Shown: positions 1-9,700, counted from the first letter of the stretch. The stretch: 64,000 nucleotides of DNA from Labedella endophytica (GCF_003990045.1 NZ_RZGZ01000005.1:142220-206219), one strand, 5' to 3'. The notes: generated by a model from the sequence alone, not told the origin. Numbers and translations are program-made.

Positions 1-1
1 C

Positions 2-457
2 GCCAAAGCCGGTGCCGTCGCGACCGTCGGCGCCGTCCTCGGGATCGTCCTCGTCGGCGTGAGCACGCTCACGCTGATCGTCGGTCTCGCCGCCCGAGGT
101 CTGCCGCTGGCGATCGACCCCGTCGGGGCCATCGGCGTCGTCGGGCGTGGGGTCCTCGTCGTGCTCCTGCTCGCTCTCCTCGGCCTCGCGATCGGCGTCG
201 TCGCACGCAACCAACTCGCCGGCGTCCTCGTCGCGCTCGCGGTCCTGGTCCTCGAGCCGATCGTTCAGGGGACGGCCGCACTCGTCTCCGGCACAGCACC
301 CGTCTGGACCCAGTTCCTCCCCGTCGCTCTCGCCCAGGCCGCGATCGGTGCCGGTCCGGCGCCAGTGTCCCCCGCCGTCGCGTCGATCGGTCTCGTCGTC
401 CTCTCCGTCATCGCCCTCGGAGCGGCCGCCGTCGACCTGCGACGCCGCGACGTCTGA
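2..457 (+). CDS. ABC-2 type transporter permease, C-terminal part (cut by window edge)
   Basis: The reading frame is open from the first bases, so the gene begins before the window; 151 codons plus stop are visible. The visible part is almost entirely hydrophobic, with about four membrane segments separated by short loops, and ends in a short basic tail (VDLRRRDV). That pattern resembles the last half of a bacitracin/antibiotic-type ABC-2 permease. A GTG at 59 is only an internal codon. The permease function is inferred from topology; no ATPase partner is in view. Confidence 0.5.
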   Translation, partial: AKAGAVATVGAVLGIVLVGVSTLTLIVGLAARGLPLAIDPVGAIGVVGRGVLVVLLLALLGLAIGVVARNQLAGVLVALAVLVLEPIVQGTAALVSGTAPVWTQFLPVALAQAAIGAGPAPVSPAVASIGLVVLSVIALGAAAVDLRRRDV

Positions 458-534
458 GCGCGGGCTCACCATTCCCCCGCCGAACCCCACCGATCACACA
501 TCATCGATCCCTCGACACGTTCAGGAGAAGAACA

Positions 535-1752
535 ATGACCGATCAGACCCCCTCACCTGCATCCACTCCCCCCACCGCCGGCCGGCGTCGCGGGCGCCGC
601 ACGATCGCCGCGGTGGCCGTCCTCGGTCTCGCCGCCGGCGCCGTGGCGATCGGCGCCTGGTCCCGCACGGCCGACGCCGACCCCGCACCATCGGCGCTCG
701 AGAACAGGCTCCAGACCCTCGTCGACGCCGGCTACCCCGGGGTGCTCGCCTCGGTCACGGCCCCGGACGGCACACGGACCGATGTCACCCTCGGCGAGGG
801 CGACATCACCACGGGCGATTCGCCCCCGATGGACGGAGAGATCCGTATCGCGAGCAACACCAAGATGTTCACGGCGACGATCGTCATGCAGCTCGTCGAG
901 GAGGGCACGGTCTCCCTCGACGAGCCGGTCGACACCTACCTGCCGGGACTCATCACGGGTGACGGTATCGACGGCACGGTCATCACCGTGCGTCAGCTGC
1001 TGCAGCACACCTCCGGTCTGCCCGAGTACGCGGACCAGATCGCTGCCGACGCCTTCGGTGCCCAGGAGACCTACATCTCGCCGCGCGACATGCTCGACGT
1101 CGCGCTCGACCGGCCTGCCGTCTTCGCCTCCGGCTCGACCTGGGAGTACAGCAACACCAACTACCTCGCCCTCGGGCTGCTGATCGAGCGCGTCACCGAG
1201 CGGGCTCTGCCGCACCAGGTCGACGAGCGGATCGTCGAGCCTCTGGGGCTCGAGCACACCTACTTCCCTCAGCCCGGTGAGACGGAGCTCCGCGGGGAGC
1301 ACCCGCAGGGATACCACGCGGACGTCCCCGGGGAACTGCGACCGATCACGGACATGGACACGTCCTTCGCCTGGGCGGCCGGGGCGATCGTCTCCACGCC
1401 CAGCGAGCTGAACACCGTCATGCAGGCCATCCTCGGCAGCGACCTCGTGAGCGCGGAGAGTCTCGCGGCTATGCAGGACGCCGTCCCGGCGGGTAACGAG
1501 CTCGCCGAGGGCACCGCGTACGGCCTCGGGTTGGAGAGCCACCCGCTCAGCTGCGGCGGGATCGCCTGGGGACACGGCGGCGACATCCCGGGCACGCAGA
1601 CGCGCAACGCGGTCGGTCCGGACGGGACGGCCGTGACGATCGCCGTCACCTCGCTACCGTGGGCGGTCGTCGATCCCGCCGACGACGAGAAGCTCACCGA
1701 GCAGTACCGCATCGTCATCGACGCCCTGGATGAGACGCTGTGCGAGAAGTGA
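535..1752 (+). CDS. Secreted serine hydrolase of the beta-lactamase / D-Ala-D-Ala carboxypeptidase (class C-like) family
   Basis: This 405-residue protein has an arginine-rich N-terminus and one hydrophobic segment at about residues 22-42, so it is exported or membrane anchored. The penicillin-binding fold motifs are all present: SxxK as SNTK with Ser107 and Lys110, YxN as Tyr205-Ser-Asn207, and HxG as His347-Gly-Gly349. These residues define an active serine acyl-enzyme. Peptidoglycan peptides, small esters or D-peptides are possible substrates; beta-lactam resistance cannot be claimed. The ATG at 535 follows an AGGAGAAGAA ribosome-binding site. The last codons and the stop belong to a 23-bp tandem repeat that continues downstream. 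Confidence 0.85.
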   Translation: MTDQTPSPASTPPTAGRRRGRRTIAAVAVLGLAAGAVAIGAWSRTADADPAPSALENRLQTLVDAGYPGVLASVTAPDGTRTDVTLGEGDITTGDSPPMDGEIRIASNTKMFTATIVMQLVEEGTVSLDEPVDTYLPGLITGDGIDGTVITVRQLLQHTSGLPEYADQIAADAFGAQETYISPRDMLDVALDRPAVFASGSTWEYSNTNYLALGLLIERVTERALPHQVDERIVEPLGLEHTYFPQPGETELRGEHPQGYHADVPGELRPITDMDTSFAWAAGAIVSTPSELNTVMQAILGSDLVSAESLAAMQDAVPAGNELAEGTAYGLGLESHPLSCGGIAWGHGGDIPGTQTRNAVGPDGTAVTIAVTSLPWAVVDPADDEKLTEQYRIVIDALDETLCEK

Positions 1753-1796
1753 TCGAGACGCTGTGCGAGAAATGATCGAGACGCTGTGCGACGACT
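1729..1796 (+). repeat. Three tandem copies of a 22-23 bp unit spanning the stop codon of the serine hydrolase
   Basis: Units lie at 1729-1750, 1751-1773 and 1774-1796 and share GAGACGCTGTGCGA. The first unit encodes the C-terminus (DETLCEK) and runs into the TGA at 1750-1752; the other two are untranslated. Each further copy brings a new in-frame stop, so expansion would not alter the protein. Confidence 0.85.
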
Positions 1797-1814
1797 GACC
1801 GTCTCGATGCGCAC

Positions 1815-1850
1815 GCGGGGTGCCGGAGCGCGAGCGCTTCGGCACCCCGC
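1815..1850. terminator. Hairpin terminator between the serine hydrolase and the histidine kinase
   Basis: Perfect 11-bp arms GCGGGGTGCCG (1815-1825) and CGGCACCCCGC (1840-1850) enclose a 14-nt loop. There is no T-run, as is usual in high-GC actinobacteria. A second stem, ATCGAGACG (1775-1783) with CGTCTCGAT (1800-1808), lies just before it. Its position supports starting the kinase at 1867 rather than 1786. Confidence 0.7.
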
Positions 1851-1866
1851 ATGGTTGACTCGTCGC

Positions 1867-3141
1867 ATGGCGAGCGCTCACCGGACCGAGGACAGGACGT
1901 CCTCGCCGCGGTCCCGCATCGTCGAGCTGCTCCCACCCGTCCTCACCCTCGCCCTCGCGATCGGATACGTCGGTCTCGACCTGACCGACGGCTTCGCCGA
2001 GCCGGTCGCCGGTACGATCCCCCCGCTCGTGCGCGGCGGTCTCGTTGCAGTGCAGGCCCTCGCTCTGCTCGCGCGATACCGTCGCCCCGCCGCCGTGTTC
2101 GCCGTCGTCGTCCTGCTCGATCTCGTCATCCTCGTCACGAGCGCCGGCGAGCTCGGCACGGGAGCATTCGCCGTGATGGTCGCCGTCTACGTCCTCTCTC
2201 GGCGGGTCCCCCGGCGCCGCGGGTACGCGACCATCGCGATCGGGGCCGCTGCGACCGCGATCGTGAGCATCGCCGCCGGCTCCGTCTCTCCCGAGTTGAC
2301 ACCACTCGACGGCGTGTTCGTCGCTCTCGTTCGAGTGATCGTCCAGTACGCCGTCCCCGCGGCGATCGGCGAGTATTTCCTGGGACGCGAACGCCTGGCC
2401 GACGCCCTCCGCACCCAGGCCGAGTCCGTGGAGCGGGAACGGATCGAACGCGATCAGCGCGAGGTGCAGGCGGGCCGCACGGCTCTCGCTCGCGAACTCC
2501 ACGACATCGCGGGCCACCACCTGTCCGGCATCATCGTGAGCGCACAGGCGGCCTCAGCCCTCACCCGGAGCGATCCGGACCGTGCCCGCGAGACGCTCCT
2601 CGCGCTCCAGGACGACGCCCGCACCGCGCTCGCCGATCTGCGCCGTACCGTGGGCCTCCTCCGGCACGACGACCCGTCCTCCGACGGAACCGCCGCTGCT
2701 CCGGTCGCGGCGCCCTCGATCGCGCGGGTCGCCGCGCTCCTCGATGACGCCCGCTCGCGCGGCGTCACGGTCCACGACGTCCTGATCGGTCGTCCGCGTC
2801 CTCTCGGTCCCCTCACGGAGACGGCCGCCTACCGCATGGTCCAGGAGTCCCTCGCGAACGCCGTCCGGCATGCTCCGGGCGCGACCATCGACGTCCGCAT
2901 CGAATACAGTTCCGATGCCGTCCGGCTGACGGTGACGAACGGACCCCCGGCGGACGCAGCGGCGGCAGGGAGGGCGACCGCCACGACCGCCGACCCCGGT
3001 GAACGGGAACGGTACGGTCTCGCCGGGATGGAGGAACGAGCCGGGCTCGTCGGCGGCACGCTGACCACCGGGCCCACCGCGGACGGCGGCTGGAGCAACA
3101 GCCTGCTCGTACCGGCACCCGAACGAGGAGGAACGACATGA
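1867..3141 (+). CDS. Sensor histidine kinase, NarL/DesK-type (HisKA_3)
   Basis: This is the 424-residue membrane sensor of a two-component system. The first half has about six hydrophobic segments and no large extracellular domain, so it probably senses a membrane or small-molecule signal. A short linker leads to the dimerisation domain with phosphorylatable His212 in the motif ELHDIAGHHLSG, followed by an HATPase_c domain (residues about 310-420) with N box MVQESLANAVRHA and G box RYGLAGMEERAGLVGG. ATG 1867 is chosen because the longer frame to 1786 would read through the preceding hairpin. The stop overlaps the start of the regulator gene by 4 bp, so the two are translationally coupled. The stimulus is unknown. 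Confidence 0.88.
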   Translation: MASAHRTEDRTSSPRSRIVELLPPVLTLALAIGYVGLDLTDGFAEPVAGTIPPLVRGGLVAVQALALLARYRRPAAVFAVVVLLDLVILVTSAGELGTGAFAVMVAVYVLSRRVPRRRGYATIAIGAAATAIVSIAAGSVSPELTPLDGVFVALVRVIVQYAVPAAIGEYFLGRERLADALRTQAESVERERIERDQREVQAGRTALARELHDIAGHHLSGIIVSAQAASALTRSDPDRARETLLALQDDARTALADLRRTVGLLRHDDPSSDGTAAAPVAAPSIARVAALLDDARSRGVTVHDVLIGRPRPLGPLTETAAYRMVQESLANAVRHAPGATIDVRIEYSSDAVRLTVTNGPPADAAAAGRATATTADPGERERYGLAGMEERAGLVGGTLTTGPTADGGWSNSLLVPAPERGGTT

Positions 3142-3800
3142 TCCGACTGCTCATCGCGGACGATCAGGCGGTCGTGCGGGCAGGCCTGTCCGTCGTGCTC
3201 GGCGCCGAGGATGACATCGACGTCGTCGGCGAGGCGATCGACGGCGCCGACGCCGCCCGACGCGCCCGCGAACTCCGGCCCGATGTCGTGTGCATGGACA
3301 TCCGCATGCCCGGCACGGACGGGATCGAGGCAACACGGCGCATCATGGCGGATCCGGACAACACCGCCGGGGTCCTCATCCTCACCACCTTCGACGTCGA
3401 CGAGGACGTGTTCGCCGCCCTCGGAGCCGGCGCCGCCGGCTTCCTCCTCAAGGGGTCGGACGAGCGGACGCTCCTCGAGGCGATCCGTTCCGTCGCAGCG
3501 GGTGACGGCACCCTCGATCAGCGCCTCACCCGCCGGATCCTCCGCGAGTTCACCGAGCGGCGCTCACCCTCCCGGGTGTCCGCTGATTCTCCCGCCGCTG
3601 CGGGCGTGTTGACCGCCCGCGAGCTCGACGTCCTGCGCCTCCTCGCGGAGGGACTGTCGAACGCGGAGATCGCCGACAGGCTCTTCGTCGAACCGACCAC
3701 GGTCAAGTACCACCTCGCGAGCCTGCTCCAGAAGACCTCATCGCGCGATCGACTGCAGGCGGTCCTCTGGGGTCTGCGCGAAGGCGTCGTCGCCGTCTGA
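3138..3800 (+). CDS. Response regulator, NarL/FixJ family (REC + LuxR-type HTH)
   Basis: This is the 220-residue cytoplasmic partner of the adjoining kinase. The receiver domain occupies residues 1-120, with an acidic pocket near the N-terminus (ADDQ), phospho-acceptor Asp54 in CMDIRMPGTDG, and the conserved Lys in LLKGSDE. A LuxR-type helix-turn-helix follows (about residues 153-210, LTARELDVLRLLAEGLSNAEIADRLF). The start overlaps the kinase stop (ATGA). The targets are not known; the neighbouring ABC permease and serine hydrolase are possible regulon members, since cell-envelope stress systems often sit beside such genes. Confidence 0.9.
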   Translation: MIRLLIADDQAVVRAGLSVVLGAEDDIDVVGEAIDGADAARRARELRPDVVCMDIRMPGTDGIEATRRIMADPDNTAGVLILTTFDVDEDVFAALGAGAAGFLLKGSDERTLLEAIRSVAAGDGTLDQRLTRRILREFTERRSPSRVSADSPAAAGVLTARELDVLRLLAEGLSNAEIADRLFVEPTTVKYHLASLLQKTSSRDRLQAVLWGLREGVVAV

Positions 3801-3833
3801 CGAGTCGAACCCGGTCGGGTTCGTCCCGACCCG

Positions 3834-4184
3834 TTACGGTCGACTGAGGTCGTCGGGATGGAACGCGCGGAGCTCCTGCGTGCAGCGGCACCCCGCGGCG
3901 ACGCGGGCGGCCCACTGCACCGCCTCCTCCCGCGTGGCCACGTCGATGACCGTGAATCCGCCGGTCAAACCGACCGTCTGCGGATAGGTCCCGGTCGACA
4001 CGGCGTTGTCCGCACCCACCCGCACGGGCGGCGTACCCTCGTCGATCCCGCCGGCGAAGACGAGCACGCCAGCGTCTCGCATTTCGCGGACCACGTCGTG
4101 CGAGGTGTCCACGACGATCGCGAAGTCCTCCTCGGAGAGCACCATCGCCTCGCTGGGGAAGGAGATCAGGTAGTGCGTCATCAT
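3834..4184 (-). CDS. YCII-related (DGPF-type) small protein
   Basis: This 116-residue protein beginning MMTHYLISFPSEAM resembles the YCII/DGPF family, small dimeric alpha-beta proteins often called PhnB- or YciI-like. Conserved features are the opening beta-strand, a mid-protein VFAGGIDEGTP turn, and the stretch GGFTVIDVATREEAVQWAARVAAGC. Two adjacent ATGs (4184 and 4181) follow a GAGAGG ribosome-binding site in the antisense direction. The biochemical role is not established for this subgroup; some YciI relatives are putative lyases or dehalogenases. It is convergent with the response regulator. Confidence 0.7.
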   Translation of the reverse strand: MMTHYLISFPSEAMVLSEEDFAIVVDTSHDVVREMRDAGVLVFAGGIDEGTPPVRVGADNAVSTGTYPQTVGLTGGFTVIDVATREEAVQWAARVAAGCRCTQELRAFHPDDLSRP

Positions 4185-4308
4185 CGGCCTCTCGCTCGCC
4201 GGACGGATCACCGTCGACCATTCCGTCCGGTTGAGACGATTATGCCGCCGCAGCCGCACGTCGCGGTAGCGTCGGAGAGCGCACTGCGGCACATCGGAGG
4301 AGGAACGC

Positions 4309-5661
4309 ATGGAGCACGTCGACACGATCGTGATCGGGGCCGGGGTATCGGGCCTGACGGCTGCTCGCCTCCTCATGCAGTCCGGTCGCCGCGTGGTCGT
4401 GCTCGAGGCCCGCGACCGCCTCGGGGGGCGCGTCTCGACCGACCGGAGCGATGGCCTCGTCACGGACATGGGTGCCTCCTGGATCCACGGTGTCACCGGA
4501 AGCTCCGTGTCCGAGGCCGCCGTGGCCTTCGGAATCGACACCGTCGAGTTCACCGTCGGCGGGTACCAGGTGGACGGACGCCCGATCGCGTACTTCGACC
4601 CCGACGGCGCGCGGCTGAGCGACGAGGAGGCTCGCCTCTTCGCCTCCGACGTCCACGCGCTCGACGCCACGCTCCTCGACGTCATCGCCGCCTCGGCCGC
4701 CGACGACTCCTATCGTGACGTGACGGAGGCCGCGCTCGCCCAGCAGGAGTGGGACCCGGAACGCACGGGACGCGTGAGGGAGTACCTCCAGCACCGCACG
4801 GAGGAGCAGTACGGCGTCTGGATCGATGACCTCGCCGCCCACGGCCTCGACGACGACGTGACGGACGGAGACGAGGTGGTCTTCCCCGACGGCTACGACC
4901 GTCTCCCCCAGCACCTCGCAGAAGACCTCGATGTACGGCTGGAGCACGTCGTCTCCCGCATCGATTGGGGGGATAGCGGGGTGACCGTCTCGACCGACCA
5001 CGGAACGTTCACCGCCGCGAACGCGGTCGTCACGGTTCCTGTCGGTGTCCTGCAGTCGCAGGACCTGGTCATCGATCCCCCGTTCCCGGAGCCGAACGCG
5101 GGAGCGCTCGGCCGCCTCGCGATGAACGCGTTCGAGAAGGTGGTCCTGCGCTTCCCGACCGCGTTCTGGGACGACGACGTGTACGCGATCCGGCAGCTGG
5201 GGCCGGAGGGTGAGATGTGGCACTCCTGGTACGACCTCACACGGCTCCACGGCGACCCGACGCTCCTGACGTTCGCCGCGGGTCCCGCGGCGCGCGAGAT
5301 CCGCACCTGGGACGAGCAGCGCGTCGTCGACTCCGTGCTCGTGCAGTTACGCCGCTTGTATGGCGACCGCGTCGAGGAGCCCACGAGCGTGCGGATCAGC
5401 GCGTGGCAGGACGACCCCTTCGCTCGCGGCTCCTACGCCTACATGACGGTGGGGTCGACCACGGCCGACCACGACGACCTCGCAACACCCATCGGCGGCG
5501 TGCTCCACATCGCGGGAGAGGCCACCTGGACCGACGACCCCGCGACGGTGACGGCGGCCCTGCACTCGGGACACCGCGCCGCAGAGAACGTGCTCGGGCG
5601 CGCGATTCCGATCGAGGACGCGTGGTCCCGTGAAGAAGACCCACGACCGATGACGCCCTAG
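4309..5661 (+). CDS. Flavin-containing amine oxidase (monoamine/polyamine oxidase family)
   Basis: This 450-residue FAD enzyme has an N-terminal dinucleotide-binding motif G10-A-G12-V-S-G15, Glu33 positioned to bind the ribose, and the GGR motif at 39-41 that is typical of monoamine oxidases. The C-terminal FAD motif reads LHIAGEATW...GTV-like with HSGHRAAENVL. It should oxidise a primary or secondary amine to an imine with release of hydrogen peroxide; the substrate is not predictable. No signal peptide is visible, so it is cytoplasmic. ATG 4309 follows a strong GGAGGAGGAA ribosome-binding site. It stands alone, in front of the oppositely oriented tRNA-Gln. Confidence 0.85.
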   Translation: MEHVDTIVIGAGVSGLTAARLLMQSGRRVVVLEARDRLGGRVSTDRSDGLVTDMGASWIHGVTGSSVSEAAVAFGIDTVEFTVGGYQVDGRPIAYFDPDGARLSDEEARLFASDVHALDATLLDVIAASAADDSYRDVTEAALAQQEWDPERTGRVREYLQHRTEEQYGVWIDDLAAHGLDDDVTDGDEVVFPDGYDRLPQHLAEDLDVRLEHVVSRIDWGDSGVTVSTDHGTFTAANAVVTVPVGVLQSQDLVIDPPFPEPNAGALGRLAMNAFEKVVLRFPTAFWDDDVYAIRQLGPEGEMWHSWYDLTRLHGDPTLLTFAAGPAAREIRTWDEQRVVDSVLVQLRRLYGDRVEEPTSVRISAWQDDPFARGSYAYMTVGSTTADHDDLATPIGGVLHIAGEATWTDDPATVTAALHSGHRAAENVLGRAIPIEDAWSREEDPRPMTP

Positions 5662-5717
5662 ACGCAGAAAATCCCCCGACCTGTGACGGCGGAGGACACT
5701 GAGCGCGAAGACACTTG

Positions 5718-5789
5718 CTGGGGTACCTGGACTCGAACCAAGAACAACTGAACCAGAATCAGTCGTGTTGCCAATTACACCATACCCCA
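5718..5789 (-). tRNA. tRNA-Gln (anticodon CUG)
   Basis: The antisense sequence folds as a cloverleaf: acceptor TGGGGTA paired with TACCCCA, a D-arm, anticodon stem ACTGA/TCAGT with loop TTCTGGT giving anticodon CTG, and a T-arm containing TTCGAGTC. The CCA end is not encoded; the discriminator is G. It lies downstream of the gltX-containing transcript on the same strand. Confidence 0.95.
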
Positions 5790-5911
5790 CCGGTTCGGGA
5801 CGTTGCCCCGACCGACATCCAACAATAGCTCACGAAGTGAGCTCCCTCCAAACCGGCGGACCGGCTCTCAGGACGACGCGCATCCGACTGGGCTGACGCA
5901 CTCTGCGACGG

Positions 5912-6874
5912 TCAGACGAGCCCGGCGTTCTCGGGCATGGAAGCACGGCGGCGCGCGGCGGTGACGTCGGTGAGGATCCCCCCGGCGACGGCGGCTGCGT
6001 GACCCGCCGCGACGACGAGCTGCTGCGGGCCGGGCGGGGTGACGTCACCGGCGGCGTAGAGGCCGGGAACACTCGTCCGACCGACGGCGTCCGTTCGGAC
6101 GAGACCGAGGTCGTCGCGAGCGAGCTCCGTGCCGATCGGTTCCAGGTACGCGAGCGTCGCCTCCCAGCGGGGGCGGACGAACCCGCCGGAACGCGGAACC
6201 GTCTCCCCCGTGTCGAGCGTGACGCCGGTGAGACCCGAGCGGTCGCCGTCGAGGGAAACGATCGGCGCGTGCTCGACGCGCACCCCCGCAGCCTCGAGGT
6301 CCTCACGATCCGTCTCCGACACGGCGTCCACGCCGGCGCCGTTCGTGAACACGACGACGTCGTCCGTCCACTGCAGGGTGCGCCAGGCGACGTCGGCCAG
6401 GTCGTCCGTCTCACCGATGACGGCGAGGGCCTCGCCGGCCTTCTCGTAGCCGTCACACGTGAGACAGCTGTGCAGGCTCGTGCCGTAGTAGGCGCGCATG
6501 TTCGTGACGTCGGGAAGCGTCTCCGCGAGCCCCGAGGTCACGAGCACATGCGTGGCCGTCACGTCCTGGTCCGGAGCACCACGGACCCCCGTGGCGCGGA
6601 CGCGGAACCCGTCGTCGTCGCGCTCGATCGAGGTGACGAGCGCGAACGCGACCTGCGCCTCGTCGTATCCGTCGACCTCCGCACGGCCGAGAGCACGCAG
6701 CTCGTGCGGCGCGATACCGTCCCGCGTGAGGAAGCCGTGCGACACGAGGGTCGCGGAATGGCGCGGACGATTGCTGTCGAGGACGAGGACGCGCAGCCGC
6801 GCTCGCACGAGGTTGAGCGCGGCGGAGAGACCGGCCGGTCCCCCGCCGACGACGACGACGTCCCAGTCGCTCAT
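5912..6874 (-). CDS. NAD(P)/FAD-dependent oxidoreductase, thioredoxin-reductase-like
   Basis: This 320-residue protein has an N-terminal FAD motif ([19 protein letters not shown]), a redox-active CxxC with Cys137 and Cys140 (CLTCDGYE), and the C-terminal FAD motif [15 protein letters not shown]. The CxxC sits where thioredoxin reductase has its disulfide, so it may reduce a small disulfide protein. The length and spacing fit low-molecular-weight thioredoxin reductases, but classical TrxB proteins have CATC, so a different partner is likely. The start overlaps the gltX stop by 4 bp, so it is translated as the last gene of that transcript. Confidence 0.82.
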   Translation of the reverse strand: MSDWDVVVVGGGPAGLSAALNLVRARLRVLVLDSNRPRHSATLVSHGFLTRDGIAPHELRALGRAEVDGYDEAQVAFALVTSIERDDDGFRVRATGVRGAPDQDVTATHVLVTSGLAETLPDVTNMRAYYGTSLHSCLTCDGYEKAGEALAVIGETDDLADVAWRTLQWTDDVVVFTNGAGVDAVSETDREDLEAAGVRVEHAPIVSLDGDRSGLTGVTLDTGETVPRSGGFVRPRWEATLAYLEPIGTELARDDLGLVRTDAVGRTSVPGLYAAGDVTPPGPQQLVVAAGHAAAVAGGILTDVTAARRRASMPENAGLV

Positions 6875-8391
6875 GCCGAGATCCGCGTCCTCAGGCGCTC
6901 GATGCGCGCGAGCGAGTCGTCCCGACCGAGGAGCTCCATGGATTCGAAGAGCGGCGGAGAGACGCGTCGACCGGAGATGGCGACGCGGACCGGCCCGTAG
7001 GCGACGCGCGGCTTCAACCCGAGTCCCTCGACGAGACCACTCGCGAGAGCCGTCTGGATGGCCTCCGTGCGCCAGTCCGACTCGGGGATGGCCATGAGGG
7101 CCTCCGTCGCCGCGGCGAGCACGTCGCCGGCGTTCACGGGAAGGCCGGCGATCGCGTCGTCCGCGTGCTCGAGTTCGTCGGCCGTGACGAAGAGGAAGCC
7201 GAGCATCCCCGGCGTCTCGCCGAGGAGGCCGACACGCTCCTGCACGAGAGGAGCCGCCTCCACGAGGAGGGCGCGCTGCTCCGCCGTCGGCTCGCCGGCG
7301 AAGACACCGGCATTACGGAGATACGGGATGGTGCGCTCGGCGAAGTCCGCGGTGTCGAGCAGGCGGATGTGGTCGCCGTTGATGGACTCGGCCTTCTTGA
7401 GATCGAATCGCGCGGGGTTGGGGTTCACGTTCTCCACGTCGAACGCCCCGACCATCTCGTCGAGGCTGAACACGTCTCGATCGGCCGAGAATCCCCAGCC
7501 GAGCAGCGCGAGGTAGTTCACGAGACCCTCGGGGATGAAGCCCCGGTCACGGTGGTGGAAGAGGTTCGACTCGGGATCGCGCTTCGACAGCTTCTTATTG
7601 CCGTCGCCCATCACGTACGGAAGGTGCCCGAAGCGGGGAACGGCCTCCGTGAGACCGATGTCGACGAGAGCGTGGTAGAGCGCGATCTGCCGCGGAGTCG
7701 ACGAGAGGAGGTCCTCGCCGCGCAGGACGTGGGTGATGCCCATGATCGCGTCGTCGACCGGATTCACGAGCGTGTAGAGCGGCTGACCGTTCGGACGGAC
7801 GACGACGAAGTCGGTGAAGGAGCCGGCGGGGAAGGTGATCTCCCCCCGCACGAGATCGTCGAACGACAGGTCGACGTCGGGCACTCGGAGCCGCAGCGCC
7901 GGCTGACGACCCTCCGCACGGAAGGCGGCCCGCTGCTCCTCGGTGAGATCGCGATCGGCGTTGTCGTAGCCGAGCTGCTTCGCCCGGCCGGCCGCCTCGT
8001 TGCGCGCGTCGATCTCCTCCGCGTTGGAGTAGCTCTCGTACACATGTCCAGCGGCGACGAGCTTGCCGATCACGTCGGTGTACACATCGGCTCGCTGCGA
8101 CTGGCGGTAGGGGCCGTGCGGTCCTCCCACGTCGATGCCCTCGTCCCAGTCCAGGCCGAGCCACCGGAGGGCCTCGAGGATCTGCTCGTAGCTCTCCTCG
8201 CTGTCACGGGCGGCGTCCGTGTCCTCGATGCGGAAGACGAACGTCCCGCCGGTGTGGCGGGCGTAGGCCCAGTTGAACAGGGCTGTGCGGACGAGGCCGA
8301 CGTGCGGAGTACCCGTCGGAGACGGGCAGAACCGGACGCGGACGTCGGAACCGGTGGCGGAGGAGAACGGAGGAGCGGTGAGGGCAGACAT
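6871..8391 (-). CDS. gltX: Glutamyl-tRNA synthetase
   Basis: This 506-residue class I aminoacyl-tRNA synthetase charges tRNA-Glu with glutamate. The HIGH motif appears as HVGL at residues 30-33 within [13 protein letters not shown], and the KMSKS loop as KLSKR at 267-271. The length is normal for a bacterial enzyme. The ATG at 8391 has no ribosome-binding site; instead TAGAAT lies 7 nt upstream, so it can be expressed from its own leaderless promoter as well as by readthrough from the upstream MFS gene. Confidence 0.97.
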   Translation of the reverse strand: MSALTAPPFSSATGSDVRVRFCPSPTGTPHVGLVRTALFNWAYARHTGGTFVFRIEDTDAARDSEESYEQILEALRWLGLDWDEGIDVGGPHGPYRQSQRADVYTDVIGKLVAAGHVYESYSNAEEIDARNEAAGRAKQLGYDNADRDLTEEQRAAFRAEGRQPALRLRVPDVDLSFDDLVRGEITFPAGSFTDFVVVRPNGQPLYTLVNPVDDAIMGITHVLRGEDLLSSTPRQIALYHALVDIGLTEAVPRFGHLPYVMGDGNKKLSKRDPESNLFHHRDRGFIPEGLVNYLALLGWGFSADRDVFSLDEMVGAFDVENVNPNPARFDLKKAESINGDHIRLLDTADFAERTIPYLRNAGVFAGEPTAEQRALLVEAAPLVQERVGLLGETPGMLGFLFVTADELEHADDAIAGLPVNAGDVLAAATEALMAIPESDWRTEAIQTALASGLVEGLGLKPRVAYGPVRVAISGRRVSPPLFESMELLGRDDSLARIERLRTRISA

Positions 8392-8398
8392 CGCTCAC

Positions 8399-8404
8399 AT
8401 TCTA
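8399..8404 (-). promoter_or_regulatory. Leaderless promoter -10 box for gltX
   Basis: TAGAAT is followed by 7 nt and the gltX ATG. Its TAG is the stop codon of the upstream MFS gene (8402-8404), so the -10 box and the stop codon share bases. Confidence 0.6.
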
Positions 8405-9700
8405 TCCGCGCCGGGATGCCTCGTCCGGGGTGGGCTCGTCGGGGGTGGGCTCGCTGGCATCGACGAGACCCTCCCGCCTCGACCGCGACACGACGAGGAA
8501 GCCCGCGGCGACCACGACGGCGACGATGGCGAGGGACGCGAGCGCGAGCCCGCCGTAGCCGATCTGCGCGAGCACGACTCCCGCGAGCGCGCCGGCGGCG
8601 GCCCCGCCGAGGTTCATCGTGAGGTCGGTGCGCCCCTGGACGCGCGGGCGATCGGCCACGGGCGTCGACTCGGTCACGAGGGCCGAGCCCGCGATCGTCG
8701 ACGCGCTCCATCCCACCCCGAGGATCACGAGTCCCGTTCCCACGAGAACACTGTCGTGCGCTCCGACGGCCGCCACGACGAGGGCCACCGCGAGGAGGAG
8801 CTGACCCAGGAAGACGAGCCGGATGCGACCGAACCGATCCGCGAGCCACCCGAACACCGGCGAGAGCGCGTACATCCCCGCGATGTGGAGGCTGATCGTG
8901 AAACCGACGACGGCGTCCGCATCCCCGTGGTGGTGCAGCTGGAGCGGAGTCATCGCCATGACCGCCACCATCACCGCGTGACTCAGGCTCACCGCGAGGA
9001 TGGCGAATCGGCGGAACGACGCCGACGGCGCGACCCCTGGACCGACCGGTCCGCGACCGGAGCCGCCCTCCCGTGCGCGACGGCGACTCTCGAGCAACGG
9101 GTCGGGCCGCAGCCCGACGAGGTAGACGGTCGCGGCGAGGAGGCCGCTCACGATGCTGAACAGGAACGGTCCGGTCCGATCGGGGAGTCCGAGCGCCGCA
9201 CCGAGCACGGCTCCGGGGCCGACGAGGTTGGGGCCGAGGACGGCTCCGATCGTCGTCGCCCAGACCACGACTGACAGATCGCGGGCTCGCGTCGTCGAGT
9301 CCGAGAGATCCGTCGCGGCGAAACGAGCCTGCAGCCCCACCGCCGACCCCACACCGACCAACAGGAACGACGCGAAGAGCCACACCGCCGACGAGGACGC
9401 GACCGCACCGATCGTCGAGGCGGCTCCAAGCGCGCTCAGGAGAACTCCGCTCGCGAGCGCCGTGCGGCGCCCTGTGCGGACGGCGAGTCGTGCGAGCGGC
9501 ACGGCGGCGATCGCCGCCCCCAGCGTCAGGAACGTCGACGCGAGACCCGAGAGCGCCTCGGAGCCCGTGACATCCGAGGCGAGGAGGGCGCCGAGCGAGA
9601 TGGTCGCACCCGCCGAGACACCGCCGAGGATCTGCCCGGCGACGAGCACGCCGACGATCCGGGGACGTACCCGGTCGCGGGCGACGTCCCCCGCGGTCAC
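8402..9700 (-). CDS. Major facilitator superfamily transporter
   Basis: This 432-residue integral membrane protein has about twelve hydrophobic helices. MFS features include the loop 2-3 basic motif LARLAVRTGRRTAL and the loop 8-9 equivalent GWLADRFGRIRLV. The cytoplasmic midpoint loop (about residues 205-230) is rich in arginine and glycine. It resembles sugar- or drug-proton antiporters; the substrate is unknown. The start overlaps the end of the FAH-family gene by 4 bp, and the stop lies 10 bp before gltX, so it is in the middle of a tight transcript. Confidence 0.8.
   Translation of the reverse strand: MTAGDVARDRVRPRIVGVLVAGQILGGVSAGATISLGALLASDVTGSEALSGLASTFLTLGAAIAAVPLARLAVRTGRRTALASGVLLSALGAASTIGAVASSSAVWLFASFLLVGVGSAVGLQARFAATDLSDSTTRARDLSVVVWATTIGAVLGPNLVGPGAVLGAALGLPDRTGPFLFSIVSGLLAATVYLVGLRPDPLLESRRRAREGGSGRGPVGPGVAPSASFRRFAILAVSLSHAVMVAVMAMTPLQLHHHGDADAVVGFTISLHIAGMYALSPVFGWLADRFGRIRLVFLGQLLLAVALVVAAVGAHDSVLVGTGLVILGVGWSASTIAGSALVTESTPVADRPRVQGRTDLTMNLGGAAAGALAGVVLAQIGYGGLALASLAIVAVVVAAGFLVVSRSRREGLVDASEPTPDEPTPDEASRRG

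Noticed and set aside
1786..1866. Longer N-terminus of the histidine kinase
   Set aside because: It would translate through two hairpins; ATG 1867 lies after them.
4184..5250. Large antisense frames opposite the amine oxidase
   Set aside because: They mirror the GC-rich third positions of the real gene; the amine oxidase has complete FAD motifs.
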